Origin: Caenorhabditis elegans
Taxonomy: Eukaryota > Nematoda > Chromadorea > Rhabditida > Rhabditidae
Assembly (NCBI RefSeq): GCF_000002985.6
Contig: NC_003280.10
Span: forward strand, 6,568,501 to 6,632,500
Direction: 5' to 3'
Length of the DNA: 64,000 nt
A model generated the notes under the pieces. It ran no database searches and was not told where the DNA came from. It was given only the letters and a program-made list of their open reading frames with translations. Position numbers and translations under genes: made by a program. Position 1 is the first letter of the stretch. Every line of letters begins with the position of its first letter. Positions 1-13,196 of this stretch are shown one piece after another.

Positions 1-226
1 AAGTTTGCCGGCTTATAACGGTTAGTTGAAACTTGTTAGCTTGAATTATTAGTTTTTGAGTAATTTTATTTTCAAATGACATTAAAAATCACCAAAGACC
101 AAAAGTATTTCGACGTGCACTGAATCTATCTAACACTACTCAGAAATTAAAGTATTAATACAATGTTTAACAAACTACCAATTTATTCCCCAACTCTTAA
201 AATGTTCTACTTATAACAACCTATAC

Positions 227-436
227 TTATTGTTTACACCCACCAATTTGCCAATTTTTATTTTGAAAACGAGAACTGATTTTGTTTTTGAAACCTATAC
301 ATTTCATTAAACATGTTTCTAAGAGTTTGGTCAAATTGATCTTTTTCTCATGGTATCTGGCTTCTAGTTTGGGAAATAATGCAATAAGCAATATTGCCAA
401 ACACAAATTCCGGAAGGCTTCAGTTTTCATCAACAC
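227..436 (-). CDS. Possible small secreted Cys-containing peptide
   Basis: A single open frame of 69 codons, with a second Met two codons in (430). The first 26 or so residues look like a signal peptide: a charged start (MKTEAF), a hydrophobic core rich in Leu, Ile and Ala, and a small residue before a likely cleavage point (LEA). The predicted mature part is basic, about 45 residues, with three Cys (a CxxxC pair and one three residues before the C-terminal end). It starts 77 bp from the divergent chemoreceptor gene at 514, so the two would share a promoter. I do not recognise the family. The lack of introns and the short length leave a chance-frame explanation open. A partner exon upstream or downstream cannot be excluded. 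Confidence 0.4.
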   Translation of the reverse strand: MLMKTEAFRNLCLAILLIALFPKLEARYHEKKINLTKLLETCLMKCIGFKNKISSRFQNKNWQIGGCKQ

Positions 437-513
437 AACTCTTAGTATTATTATTATTTGTTCCCCCTGCCAAATCTACAACTGCACCAAAACTTGATAT
501 ATTTGCAGTTAAA

Positions 514-1934
514 ATGGCAATGTACACTAATCAAACAGCAGAAGAACTTGAAACATGGAGATGTACATCAGACGGAATTTTCAAATCACAAAACTCTATC
601 TGGATGAAAATCAACTTTGTATTCGTATTTATTTTGATTTTTCTAACATTTTATCTGAGTTTCAAGGCAGCTAGAGTTCTCAAAAATCATAATGTTTATT
701 CAAAAGGTTCACAGATTCTTCTTATGATTACGTTATTAAATGCAAACTTGAATCAATTAATATTCCTTGAAATTAGGGTAAAATTTTGATCTCATTTTGA
801 TCTCAGAAAACGTTGAATTTTTTTTTAGATAAGACATTTGGTTCACATATTTATAAATTCAGAGGATCCGTGTAAAATTGAATTTCACAGTCCTGAATGT
901 ACATATGATCAAACTATTTACGCATTTACTAGTGTTATGTCAACTGGGCTTCTTTCGGCTTTAACTTTCGATCGGTAATATTTATTCCTTCATTTTAATG
1001 TTTTTTCAAAGAAAGTGAATCTTTTTTCTCTCTTGCATTAAAAAAACAAAAATGTTTCCAGATTTTTTGCTCTATATGCATCTACGGTCTATGTTCGAAA
1101 TTCTAAGGATTCAGCCTATATGCTTATCACGGTTTCGGTAAGTGAAGACATATTTTATTTCAAGGAAACGCCATGGAAGATTCTCCGAAAATTTTTAAAT
1201 GAAATTTAACAAAACAAATTTTGAAGTTAAAATTCAGATAATTGTTACTGTGATCGTTCATATACGTACATATGGTGGAGTATCTCGTGCTGGATATGTT
1301 CCATCTTGTACATATCCTCCACAATTATCTCTAAATACTTATCAAGTTGTGAATAATGCAATTTTCTGGATAATAATGGCAAATTGTGTTTTGACAATTG
1401 CTGTTCTTCTACTAAATATTTATAAAGACAAAAGGTTGATCATTTTTTATTTTGAAAAATTGTTTGAAAATAATCAATTCAGAATCAAAAAATCAGTTTT
1501 CGACACTAAAACACGCTACAACTCTTTTGAAAACGTGCTGACGACAAAAGCAATATGCAGTGTTACCTCAACTCAATTTGTTTTTTTGAGCTTTTCAACA
1601 GCGGCACGTAAGTTAAAACCACACGTTTTGGAGATCAAACAAATAATTTTAAACATGTGGTTTCAGTTGCAATTATTCGTACTCTGGAAGCCGGAATGTC
1701 AGAAGAAGTATTTCATATTAATATTCAATATATCAATGTGAGTTTTTAAAATAGTATCTAGGATTATCAAATTTTCAGGGAGGAGTATATGGAAATCTAT
1801 CAATTCCTGTTCTGATTTATTTAAAAACCAACCAATGTATTTTACAACGGAGGAAGTCAATTGATAAAATGACAAATCATACTGGAACCGTGGATTCCCA
1901 CATATCTTCGTTGAAAACTGCTTGGGAAACTTAA
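514..1934 (+). CDS. SRA-type seven-transmembrane chemoreceptor
   Basis: Seven exons close in frame to 344 aa: 514-777, 829-974, 1062-1137, 1238-1434, 1483-1607, 1667-1737, 1779-1934. All introns are short GT..AG. Family marks are an extracellular pair in the DPC....C pattern after helix 2, a DR motif after helix 3 (FDRFF), a YVPSC.YPP loop between helices 4 and 5, and a basic C-terminal tail. Exon phases and the 125-nt and 71-nt exons match the three paralogues on the other strand, but this copy has two extra introns around the DR region. SRA receptors are G-protein-coupled chemoreceptors, mostly in sensory neurons. Placement in SRA rather than the sister SRAB family rests on remembered motifs. 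No frameshift or stop was seen, so the gene appears intact. Confidence 0.85.
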
Positions 1935-2208
1935 AATTCCTCAATCCAGAAACATTATTCAAATCTAATTTTCTTTGGATTTTCTAAGAATCATAAAACT
2001 GCAGAAGTACTATAAATATTTTTCTGAAAAATGACAAAAGGGATTTCAATTGTGAAATATTTTATTTTTCTAAATTACAATTATAGTCGAGGAAAATTAA
2101 ATTTCAATTTTCTTGTTCCAGAGGAGTGTGCCATTTTTATCAGCAATTAAGCACATTTTATTGTAAAATTATTTTATAAGAAGGTTATATTTTAAATTAT
2201 TATTACAA

Positions 2209-5200
2209 CTAAAATAATGTTTCTTGGTTTCCCGTCTTTTTTCCCCAAAGGGACTTCAACGTATCAAAGTGATCAAAGCTCGTTTCATTTTTGTTTTGCA
2301 ATCTTTGAATCATTATCCGACGTTTTTTTGCGATTTGTTTATCTTGATATAGTATGATAAGAGGAAGAAGGAAGTTTGAATAAGTGAGACCCTGAATTAA
2401 AAATTAATTTGGATTAAAATCAGGATAAAAAATACCGTCAAATATGAAATAATCAAATGAAACCATTCTAGTGGAATTGAGTCCCTGAACCGGATAAATA
2501 CAGAAGCTGTAAAAATGTAATTCTTATCTATTTAGATTGATTGAAAACTTACTAATTGAAGAAGTCGGGCCGACACATAAAATTTGAGAGAAAATAACAA
2601 TGCACACGGATTTTGTGGCTAAGTAGTTTTCGTATGACTTGTATCGAGAATTAATATTGTAGACATTATGCACCATTCTGAAATTAAAAAGTGAATATAT
2701 TGAGTCCTAAAATCAAGAGATACAGTGCTGGCCAAAAAGATATCCACTTTTGGTTTTTTGTGTGTAACTTTTTTCTAAGTGGTTATTTTGTTTTGAAACT
2801 TCACCACAGTGTTCACAAATTCTAAAAACACAATATTCATCAAAAATGTTCAACAGATTTTGAAAAAACTTCAGAAAAATTCAAAAAAATCGAAAAACTA
2901 GAAATATTGAAAAAACCGAGATTGCAAGGAAATGACAATTAAAGTACCGGAATATGAGCAATTGGATTTAAAAACAACATAATTATGCTTAATACTTTGT
3001 CGCGTATCCGTTTGCATCAATAACAGCTTGACAACGACGTGGCATCGAGTCGATCAGCTTGTGAATAACTGACATGGGGATAGCTTTCCAAGCGTTTTCC
3101 AACTGGTTGAATTTGGCATCTGCATTTGAAGCCCGAATACCTCCAAGACGTCTTTCCAACTCTTCCCACAAATGCTCTATTGGATTCAAGTCCGGAGACT
3201 GACTTGGCCAATCGAGCAAATGCACACGACGACGTTGAAACCAGGAACGCACATGAAGAGAAGTATGCTTAGGATCGTTATCCTGCTGAAACACGAAGCC
3301 ACGGCCCACATTTTGAAGTGCCCAGGGTCGCATTGTAGTTTCCAAGATGTTTTCGTATTGAAAACGATCCATAATGCTTTGGATTCTCCTTAGTGGGCCC
3401 ATGGAAGTGCTGGTGAAGCACCCCCACACCATGACGCTCCCACCTCCATGCTTAACGGTTGGGCATTGATACTTTGGAGAGTACCTAGAGCCAACAGGAC
3501 GACGTACCCAGGAATTTCCATCACCCCCGAACAAATTGAACTTGCTTTCGTCAGACCAGATGTGTTTAGCCCATTCCTGACGTCCCCAACGAAGATGCGC
3601 TTTTGCCCACGCAACTCGAGCCATGCGATTTTTCTTACTGATGAACGGTTTCTTGACTGGCTTTCGTCCGTGTAGTCCTGCTTGCTGTAAACGTCGACGA
3701 ACAGTTCGTTTACTTGGTACAGGTTCATTTGGAGAACTTATAATCATTTGAATATCCGTGGCGGTCCTATGCGGATCTTCTCTTGCTGATCGGAGGATGT
3801 TGCGATCCATCCTATGGGTTGTCACTCGAGGCCTGCCGGGCGAGATTCTCAAAGCGACGGATTTCTAAACATTTATTATTAAAAAATAATATTTTTCGAA
3901 CTCACCTCAGTTTGGTACTTCTTGATTACTTTCCAAATAGTCGACGGAGAACGTTGAATTTGCAGCGCGAGCATTTTCGTGGGTATTCCTTGTTCGAAGC
4001 CAGCTACAATGGCTTTCTTGACGTCCAAGGAAAGATTTTTACACCCAACAGATTTTACCATACCTTAAAAATAATTTATCAACCAAACAAATCCAGTGCA
4101 ACAAACAGAGTGCGTTTTATTGATAATTCAAAAAAAATAATGAAAATTGGAAAAACGAAAAAATCAAAAAATTGAAATAAAATTCAGAAAAAATCGATAA
4201 TCATGTAATGTTTGGTCCGCAAATTTGCGTAACATTTCGCTTTATGCACACGGAAAAATTCAAGTCAAATGGATGCTTGAGAAAAAAGTTACACACAAAA
4301 AACCAAAAGTGGATATCTTTTTGGCCAGCACTGTAGGTCCCGTCACCACAGCTTCATTTTATGTATCAAATTCACGAAATGAATTGAAGTTTGAGTATAC
4401 CTTTTCTCGCGAATCTTATTATGAATGTATAGAAAAATGGCAAAAAACAATAAAACAATAAGAACACATATCCGAATATTGTTAACTTCGTGCAATTTCA
4501 TAACCGACATTGGAGGAGGATATGTGCACATTAAAACGTAACTGGTATAGAACGCATCATAGAAAACCCAGTACAACGGCCCAATCGGAAGTACGATTTG
4601 TGATAGTATAAGAACAATAGAAGCCAGTGTCTGATGGTTGTGATAGGATGAACGAGGTTTAAAAGAAAATAGTCTGTCGAGAAATAGTGAGAAACAACAA
4701 AAACTTGAGAAAAGATTAGTATAGTAATAAAGATTCCCATCGAAAAAACATTGAGACGATTGGAAGAGAATGGCACACGGATCACTGGCATATACAATAG
4801 CGTGATAAAAAGCTCGCAGCTGAAAAGAACATGATTCTTACATCAATTTTAGTTGGAAAAGTCAAACAATTTCTCGCCCCAAACGAGCCGTGCTGAAGTC
4901 ACACGCATCGTTACAAGGCTCATTGCCACGAAATATGAAACTTAAACTCTAATGAAATTATATGAAATTAATATTTTCTCTCTAATTTCAGACTCAAACG
5001 CTTGGTACGAATCACTCCAAGTTAGAATCGTCACAAATAGCACACTTACTCGAATTACCGCAGTGACACATTGATGAATGATTCCATTGATAATAGCTGA
5101 GAACAACAAATTCCGAGTGCAAGTTGGGAGGAGGTTTTGTTTTAGTAATACTCGTACAGATTTAGTTGTGGTAAAGAAACTGATAATAATGATTGAAATG

Positions 5201-5277
5201 ATAAAACAGTGATTGAACTTCATTGAGTCTGATGTTAATACATTATGAACATCACTTCTAGCACATTCGGAAGACAT
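2209..5277 (-). CDS. SRA-type chemoreceptor with Tc1 in an intron
   Basis: Five exons on the minus strand join in frame to 341 aa: 5277-5050, 4819-4401, 2677-2553, 2506-2436, 2391-2209. The receptor has the SDPC pair, a long uninterrupted exon 2 carrying the DRLFS motif and a YVLMCTYPPP loop, then the RYKSYENYLATK stretch after helix 5. Intron 2 is 1723 bp because it holds a complete Tc1. Without Tc1 and its TA duplication it would be 110 bp. Both splice sites of that intron are intact and lie outside Tc1, so the host frame is unbroken. Normal output depends on removing the enlarged intron. Intron 1 (about 230 bp) holds nothing recognised. Confidence 0.82.
2723..2776. repeat. Tc1 left terminal inverted repeat
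   Basis: A 54-bp repeat starting at CAGTGCTGG, the exact reverse complement of the right repeat. It carries the transposase cleavage and binding sites. Confidence 0.95.
2989..4061 (-). CDS. Tc1A: Tc1A transposase
   Basis: Two exons (4061-3906 and 3864-2989) separated by a 41-bp intron give 343 aa, the known Tc1A length. The first 50 or so residues form the N-terminal paired-like helix-turn-helix that binds the terminal repeats. A GRPR hook-like stretch follows early in exon 2. The catalytic DDE triad is visible as the Asp in HIWSDESKF, the Asp in FQQDNDPKH and the Glu in NPIEHLWEE. The enzyme excises Tc1 by cut-and-paste and inserts it at TA. The frame is intact. Activity also depends on single substitutions I cannot judge by eye. 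It is embedded in, and co-oriented with, the host chemoreceptor gene. Confidence 0.96.
4280..4333. repeat. Tc1 right terminal inverted repeat
   Basis: A 54-bp repeat ending CCAGCACTG, identical in reverse complement to the left repeat over its whole length. Confidence 0.95.
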
Positions 5278-5877
5278 TGCTTTTCAAATTAAAAAATAAT
5301 AAGACAAAAATTGTCGAGTTAAAAGTTGGATGAATGAGAAAACTACTGCTCGGACGGGAGGTGTTAGCTTTTAAAATATGACTGGTCGATTCCCATCAGC
5401 CTCCTAATTAATTCCCTCGATAATTTTGAGATGTTTTGACGCGCACAAATTTTGCTTTTGCATGATCACTTTATGAGAATGATTTTTAATTCAGGACTCG
5501 ATGTTTGTTCACAGTTAGGGTTCAAACTAAGTTTTTGAGAGTAGTCTGACCGTATGATAAATTTGTGATTTGGGAACAGTCTGAATAACTAAATGATCTA
5601 TACTATTTGTAGAACATTTGACATCACATGTTCAGGATATAGACAAGTTCTTGGAGGATAAGTTTTAGGTGTTTTTATTTGTATTTTCTAGATGGGGCAA
5701 ATGTAAACTTGGTGCTAGCTTCTTTCCTAAGTTTTGCCACTGCAGTTTGGCATCAGTATTCACTCTTTGTTGTCTTTACCGACACTGTGAGTATTCATTT
5801 CATTTATTCAAATTATCTTTAAAATAGAAAGAAAAAGAAGCGACCAAAATTAAACAGTTAATAAATAATAATTTATC
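5278..5877. other. Intergenic, 600 bp, between two SRA genes
   Basis: Lies between the start of the second SRA gene and the end of the third, both on the minus strand. AT-rich, with no frame or repeat I can support. It presumably contains the promoter of the 5277 gene and the 3' untranslated region end of the next. Confidence 0.6.
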
Positions 5878-7247
5878 TCATTGAACCAATTGAGTTTTTT
5901 TCTTATTTGCTTCCCGCTCCCATACAAAATCAAGAGACGCAAAGTGATCCGAAAATTCTTCTTTTTGGCTTTTTAGTTTTTTGATCAGTTTATGACGATG
6001 GGCAATTATTAGTTGTGTTTCATATATTACAATTAATGGAAGGAAAAAATTTGAGTAGGTTGCACCCTGAAACTATGAATATTATAAATGTTTTGATTAT
6101 TCATGTACCGCCATAAATGCAAGTATTAAATGGAACCAATCCGGAGAAATCGATTGTCGAAATTGATTGAATATTGATGCTTAAAGTATTTATTATTTTT
6201 AAACCACAAATAATTTCCTGATAATACGAAAATCTTACGAACGAACGACGTAATACCAAGGCAAGTAATTTGAGAAAATATAATTATACATACTGCTCTG
6301 GTGGCCAAGAAATTCTCATAAGACTTATACCGGGAATCAGTATTATAGACATTAAATATCATTCTGAAAATATTAATTTGAGATTTGATCTTCTGGAAAA
6401 TATACCGTGTCACCTTTTTTCTCGAGATTTATTGTGAATATACAGAAAAAGAGAACACATAAAAATAGTCCCCATGATAATTATCCGACTATCATTTATA
6501 AAATAAAATTTAGTTCCCGAAACTGACGAAGCTGGTGGATAATTGCACATTGGAACATAGCTCGTGTAATCTGAATCGTGAAATGTCCAAAATTGAATAG
6601 CAATTGGACATATTATTTGAAGAATAAGGAAAACAATAAAACCAAGTGTTTGATGGGAGTTGTAGAATGATCTTGGATTTAAAGAAAAAAGTCTGTCAAG
6701 GAATAGAGAAACACAATAAAAACTTGAGAAGAGGGCAGTTTGATAATATAAGAAATTATCATAAAAACAATCTGATGATTGAAATAGGATTGAGCATGGA
6801 GCATTTGAGTAACGGATCAAATGATACACAGTTTTCAACTGAAATAAATTATTTTTTCACTCAATTCAACAGAAAATCTATGAAATATAATAGATTGTCA
6901 CCAAATTTTATAAGAAGTTTCATTTCCAGAGAAGTCGACATTTAATTTTTCAGTCCATTTTTGAATAAATGCTTTTTCAATAATAGAATCCAAGTGCTAG
7001 TCGAACTTACGCGAATTTCAGCGACTGTAGATTGGTGAAAAATTCCATTAACAATAGCCGATAGCAAAAGGTTTTTGGTACAAAATGGAAATACGTTTTT
7101 ATACCAAAGAGTTTGAACAGCTAACGCTGTAGTAATGAAACTGACAACGATTATCATCAGAATAAATCCATGACTTAACATCATTATTGGAGATGTCAAA
7201 GCATTTTTAACATCTTCACTCGCACAAGCTGGATTCAAATTTTCCAT
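5878..7247 (-). CDS. SRA-type seven-transmembrane chemoreceptor
   Basis: Five exons: 7247-7011, 6838-6414, 6363-6239, 6179-6109, 6066-5878, totalling 348 aa. The gene structure is the same as the 2209-5277 receptor (last four exons in the same phases, with identical 125-nt and 71-nt exons). Visible marks are an early Cys (PACAS), a PCSILFQSSDC extracellular pair, DRLFS after helix 3, a SYVPMCNYPP loop, RYKSYENFLATR, and a charged cytoplasmic tail. The acceptor for exon 4 is TTTAAG rather than TTTCAG. I chose it because it restores the 71-nt exon and its conserved WFHL residues. Intact by sight; a sensory GPCR by family. The ligand is unknown. Confidence 0.84.
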
Positions 7248-7497
7248 TATTGGAGCTTTCTTTGCGTCGAAAAAAAGTTACAATAAAAAGAGAATATTCA
7301 GAAAGCTAGACTTTCTAAAGAACGACTAACTGAATAATTAACTCCCCAGGTATTTATTATTTTGACTTGCTTCGAAAGCATTTCATCAAACTCGTCTGTT
7401 ACCAATTGATCTTACATTTCATAAAGTTCAATTTGGATTTTTACGAATTTTTAAAGTGCTGACTAACTTGGAAAATATGCGGAGTCAAGTAATCTAA

Positions 7498-8427
7498 CAA
7501 GGGAACCCCGTACTTGATCCGTGGAAAGGACAAAGAAAAAGTATACCAATCGAAAGTTCATGTTACTGGCTACTCGAAAACGAAATAAAATTCTGCCAGT
7601 TTTGCCTATAAATCTGAAATTTTTGCGTCTGAAAATTGGTCTTTGCGCCTCTTGATTTTCAATACTTTCTCACTGTCTTCCGTTGAAAAACTATATTTTC
7701 AAGTGTAAAAAAGGCTACACAAAAGTTTTGCAACTGCGAACACCGATTGGATGGCCAAGTGGGGAACAACTCCGTCTCTTGAACATCTTTTCTAAAAAAA
7801 TTTGGTTGCCGAGATATAGTTGTTTGACTTTCTAGAATATTCCAATGGTAAGCAGTTATTTTTCAAAAGTTTCCAGCTTGACAACCAAATTTTTTTAGAA
7901 AAAGTGTTCAACAAAAAAGTTTTAGATGAGGTCATGATCTACAACTTTTCAGCTGATCACTTTTTTGTGAGATTTTTTTTCAAAGACAAGATGTTTTACG
8001 AACATTGATTTGGTAAAACATGTTCATAACGCATCAGAAATAAAGTCTTGGACATTGAAAATAATGAAAAATAGCAATATGATAGTGCTCTACAAGATTT
8101 GGTACGTTTTGAAAAAAAATTCAAAAAAAAAAATTTTGAGCCAAATTTTCCCAAGGGTTTGGGTGGAGAAAAAATTGAAAACTTTCAAGAAAATAAAAAT
8201 TTCTAAAAAGATTCCTTTACACGTGAAAATATAGTTTTTCAACGGAAGACAGTGAGAAAGTATTGAAAATCAAGAGGCGCAAAGACCAATTTTCAGACGC
8301 AAAAATTTCAGATTTATAGGCGAAACTGGCAGAATTTTATTTCGTTTTCGAGTAGCCAGTAACATGGACTTTCGATTGGTATACTTTTTCTTAGTCCTTT
8401 CCACGGATCAAGTACGGGGTTCCCTTG
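7498..8427. mobile_element. Fold-back (long inverted repeat) non-autonomous DNA transposon
   Basis: A 930-bp element whose ends are inverted repeats of about 210 bp beginning CAAGGGAACCCCG. Comparing the arms by eye (7498-7708 against 8427-8217) I find about four mismatches. A TAA triplet flanks both ends (7495-7497 and 8428-8430), fitting a 3-bp target duplication of the kind made by PIF/Harbinger-type transposases. The 510-bp centre has no transposase-like frame but contains a weaker inner inverted repeat around AAAAAAATTTGGTTG (about 7790-7815 and 7880-7910). It needs a transposase from elsewhere. The family name is unknown to me. Confidence 0.85.
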
Positions 8428-8557
8428 TAAGTTAAAAAAAAGAAAAGAAAAATAGAAAAACTGAAACAATAATAAATAACCTATATTTAATTTGGAATAC
8501 GTATAAATCACAATTGCACAAAATCTTGAGTGTACTGTAAAACTTAGGAAAAGGGAT

Positions 8558-8573
8558 GTAGGCAGGCAGGCAA
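8558..8573. repeat. AGGCAGGC dispersed motif
   Basis: A short GTAGGCAGGCAGGC run in AT-rich spacer. The same TAGGCAGGCA core recurs near 55183-55280, 58636-58656 and 62029-62052. Confidence 0.5.
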
Positions 8574-8712
8574 AAACACATGAAGATTACCTATCACCAA
8601 CTGGTTAAACAAAATTAGCAAAATATATAGAAAGTTTTCTAGCGTATTCAAATGATCACCTATTATTTTATTGATACAAAAAACATGTAATTACACTTGA
8701 AAATATTCGAGT

Positions 8713-9973
8713 TTATGAAGAATTATCAATTTTAGAAGACTTCCATGACAAATCCAAAGAAGCAAAGTGAGTCGCAAAACTTTTTTCATTTTGAATCCTT
8801 TTTATTGCATTATATCTTTGGTTGATAATTCGATTTGTTTGATATATAATAATAATTGGCAGAAAGAAATTAGAGTATGTCAAGCCCTGAAAAATAAATG
8901 TTAATGAAAGACACAATACATGTTTTATTTTTTAAATACCGTCATAAAAGCGATGGAAGGTAAAAGAATTGTATTAGGGATTGAAGACTTGTATGCGGAG
9001 AGAATTTCAGCTGAAAATATAAATTTTTATTAGTCTAAAAATTGTGATTCTACTTGTCGAAGCGGTAGTCACGAGGCAGGTTATTTGAGTTGCAATGATT
9101 ATACAAACAGCTCTAGTTGCAAGTAGATTTTCATATGATTTGTATCGAGATTCAGTGTCATAAACGTTGTGGATTATTCTGAAATTAAATTAATTTCAAT
9201 CGCTGTTTCAAGTTTTGAAAAATATATTGGCTAAGGAACTCACCCCTTTTCTTGTGTTCTGTTGTAGAAAAATATCACAAAAGAGAGAACAAAAAATGTT
9301 CCCAAAATATATAGTCGAAACTCGTTCACTTTATGAAATTTTAAAGAAGACGTTGCAGGAGGATAACTGCACATTGGAACAAATCCAGTATATACTGAGT
9401 CATAAAATATCCAATAGAGAATACCAAATGGAGAAATAGATTGAAAAAGCAAAAATATTTTGGAGAAATGTTTGGTGTTATAGGATGTTTTCGCGTTAAG
9501 TGATAAGAGTCGATCGAAAAAAAGAGAAATGCAACATAACGATGAGAACAAATTGGTATAATAATAAAGATTACTTTCAATTAAACATTCAGACGATTGA
9601 AATAAAATTGAGCAACGGTCAGAACCATAAACCAATGCTCGATATACAGTTCGAATCTTTAAAATTCAGTTAATTATCTTTCTTAATTCAATCAAGTAGT
9701 AATTGCCCACTCTTTCAAGTCTAAAAACCAACTACTCACCCGTATTCCAGCAATTGACCAATGATGAACAACTCCATTAATTATAGCAGAAAACAACAAT
9801 GTTCTCGTACAATTTGGAAATATATTGTTCTTCCATAGTTTCCTGATAGCAAAAACAGTCAAAAATACGCTGGATATAATAATTAATAAAATGAAACAAT
9901 GGTTTCCCATCATGAATGAAGATGTCAGTGTTAATCGAATTTCTTCACTCGTACATTTTCCAGGAATTTCCAT
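8713..9973 (-). CDS. SRA-type seven-transmembrane chemoreceptor
   Basis: Five exons: 9973-9740, 9656-9244, 9178-9054, 9010-8940, 8886-8713, giving 338 aa. The phases and internal exon lengths are those of its two minus-strand neighbours. It shows the DRCSILFQSSEC pair, DRLLS after helix 3, the GFVPMCSYPP loop and RYKSYENLLATR. The aspartate of the usual DPC motif is kept but proline is replaced by Arg. Exon 2 ends in GG before the donor, which makes a Gly at the codon where paralogues have Arg. No disabling change was seen. The three minus-strand receptors probably arose by tandem duplication. Confidence 0.84.
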
Positions 9974-11201
9974 TTTAGCTGATATAGATCGAATACTAAA
10001 ATTTTAAAAATTATAATATATAATTTGATATGTAAAAAGAAATATATGGAAACGAGAAAACTTTTGAAAATAAAGTAGAAGTTAATTTTAGCTTGACTTG
10101 TTCGGTAGGGAACAACGAGGGCAAGTGCGATAGGCGACCTCATCACGCCTCGAATGAATGGCTACTAAAGTAGAACCAAACCGATTATTTTTCATAAATT
10201 AAATCACATAAACGTTTCTACGTATAACTCATAAACATGACTAAAGAGTGGTTAAAATTGGATTGGAAAAATGAAATTATTGTCTATAAAGTTTAGTTTT
10301 TCAGATTGGGAACATTCCGAGAGTTTCCAAAATAGTCGATTCATTTAATTCGGACTATTTTCCAAGTAGTGATTCTTGAAAGTGGCGATTTGGTTTAAGA
10401 TGCACCCGCAGTATGTTCTGTGACAAGTATTAAGAGAAAATGAATTCTAAAATAAAATAAAAAAGAGTAATGAAGCAAAACTATATCCAACTCTCTATAG
10501 GCTTCAGAAGTAAGCTACAAAAACGTAATAAATCTTGTGAGTGAGTTGATTATTAATTTTAACTCATTAAGAAAGTGCATATGCACACGTGATACATGAT
10601 CAAATTTCACATCTATTTAGATTTAAAAGTCGTTGTGTTTTTGTGAAATTTACTGACGTGATTAGAAGAAAAACATCGTCTGGGATGTTAGTAATTTTGT
10701 TTTCCTGCTTGCTTACGATTATAGTTTTCATCAGACAGAGTTTTTTCAGTTAGTTCCCTGTAATTTGAATGAAAGGATTTCGTAGGAAGCATTTTTTCTC
10801 AAGCGGCAGAAATGAATAATCTTCAAGATCTGAAACATTTTCTTGAAAATTATCAAAGCCCGAATGAAACCAGTAAAACATTTGAGTTTTTAAGTTTGAT
10901 AAATTGAAGACCTGGGGGTCAAACTGTAAATAAGGCCAACCATTTCAGGCTACGGGAAAATTGTGAATAAGTTTATTTCTGGTGGAAACGGTAGACATAT
11001 TGAAACTTGCCAAGTTTCTAAACATATTCGGTTCATGTATCTATTAATTAATCCAAAAGACAAGATGATTATTCGTTTACAATGCTGAAACTTGTTGTAA
11101 GCAAATAGTATGGAATGTTTTCCAATAGATGTGAGCTCTTTTGTCTGTTTTCAGTGTATTGCATTCAAAACTTAAAAATATGAATTCTCAAAAATATTTA
11201 T
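9974..11201. other. Intergenic, 1.2 kb
   Basis: Between the last SRA gene and the 3' end of the kinase gene. AT-rich with only short chance frames. I see no RNA gene, transposon end or long repeat. It should hold the promoter of the 9973 receptor. Confidence 0.6.
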
Positions 11202-12761
<1,560 letters not shown>

Positions 12762-13196
12762 TAATTTGTCTACAGCTAGACGTAAGAACGATAAGTTTAG
12801 AAATAATCAAGTTTTGTTTCGATTAGTGAAATATTTGAATACGTATTTTTATTTTGACCTTTTGGATATTTAAAAAATCAATATTTTAGACTCTGTTTCA
12901 CGTTTATGAAAAGGAACAACTTTTCATAACATTTAAGTTATTTCGAAAACTAGAAAATAATAAAGTCTTCGAAAATCTTTGAAATGAATCGAGTAACCAG
13001 GACATCGAAGCGGTTAGTTGCATTACCCATCCTGATTATTGTTGCCAGATAATAAAATTCGCAACGAAAATCAGAGATAATTGGCATGTCAGTCTCCATT
13101 TATAAGCTTGTGAACTCTATTGAATATTTGTTTGAGACCATGCAATTTTTTCAAATGAATGTTCGTAAATATTTTATTATGTTCATGCTCACAATT

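Larger units (their letters stand above)
2723..4333 (-). mobile_element. Tc1 transposon, complete copy
   Basis: A 1611-bp Tc1/mariner element bounded by perfect 54-bp terminal inverted repeats beginning CAGTGCTGGCC. It is flanked by the expected TA target duplication (2721-2722 and 4334-4335). It contains one two-exon transposase gene on the minus strand with no stop or frameshift, so it is potentially autonomous. It sits in intron 2 of an SRA chemoreceptor gene and is transcribed in the same direction as that gene. C. elegans N2 has a few dozen nearly identical Tc1 copies, and full-length repeats like these indicate a recent insertion. Confidence 0.97.

Noticed and set aside
3172-3728. Frames on both strands inside Tc1
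   Set aside because: Shadows of the transposase exon in other frames.
4840-4975. An alternative second exon of the second SRA gene after the TTAG acceptor near 4950
   Set aside because: It hits a stop after about 28 codons and lacks the conserved receptor sequence. The exon starting at 4819 matches the paralogues.
7820-8234. Two consecutive frames inside the fold-back element
   Set aside because: Very Lys/Phe-rich, no transposase motifs, and probably by-products of A/T tracts.
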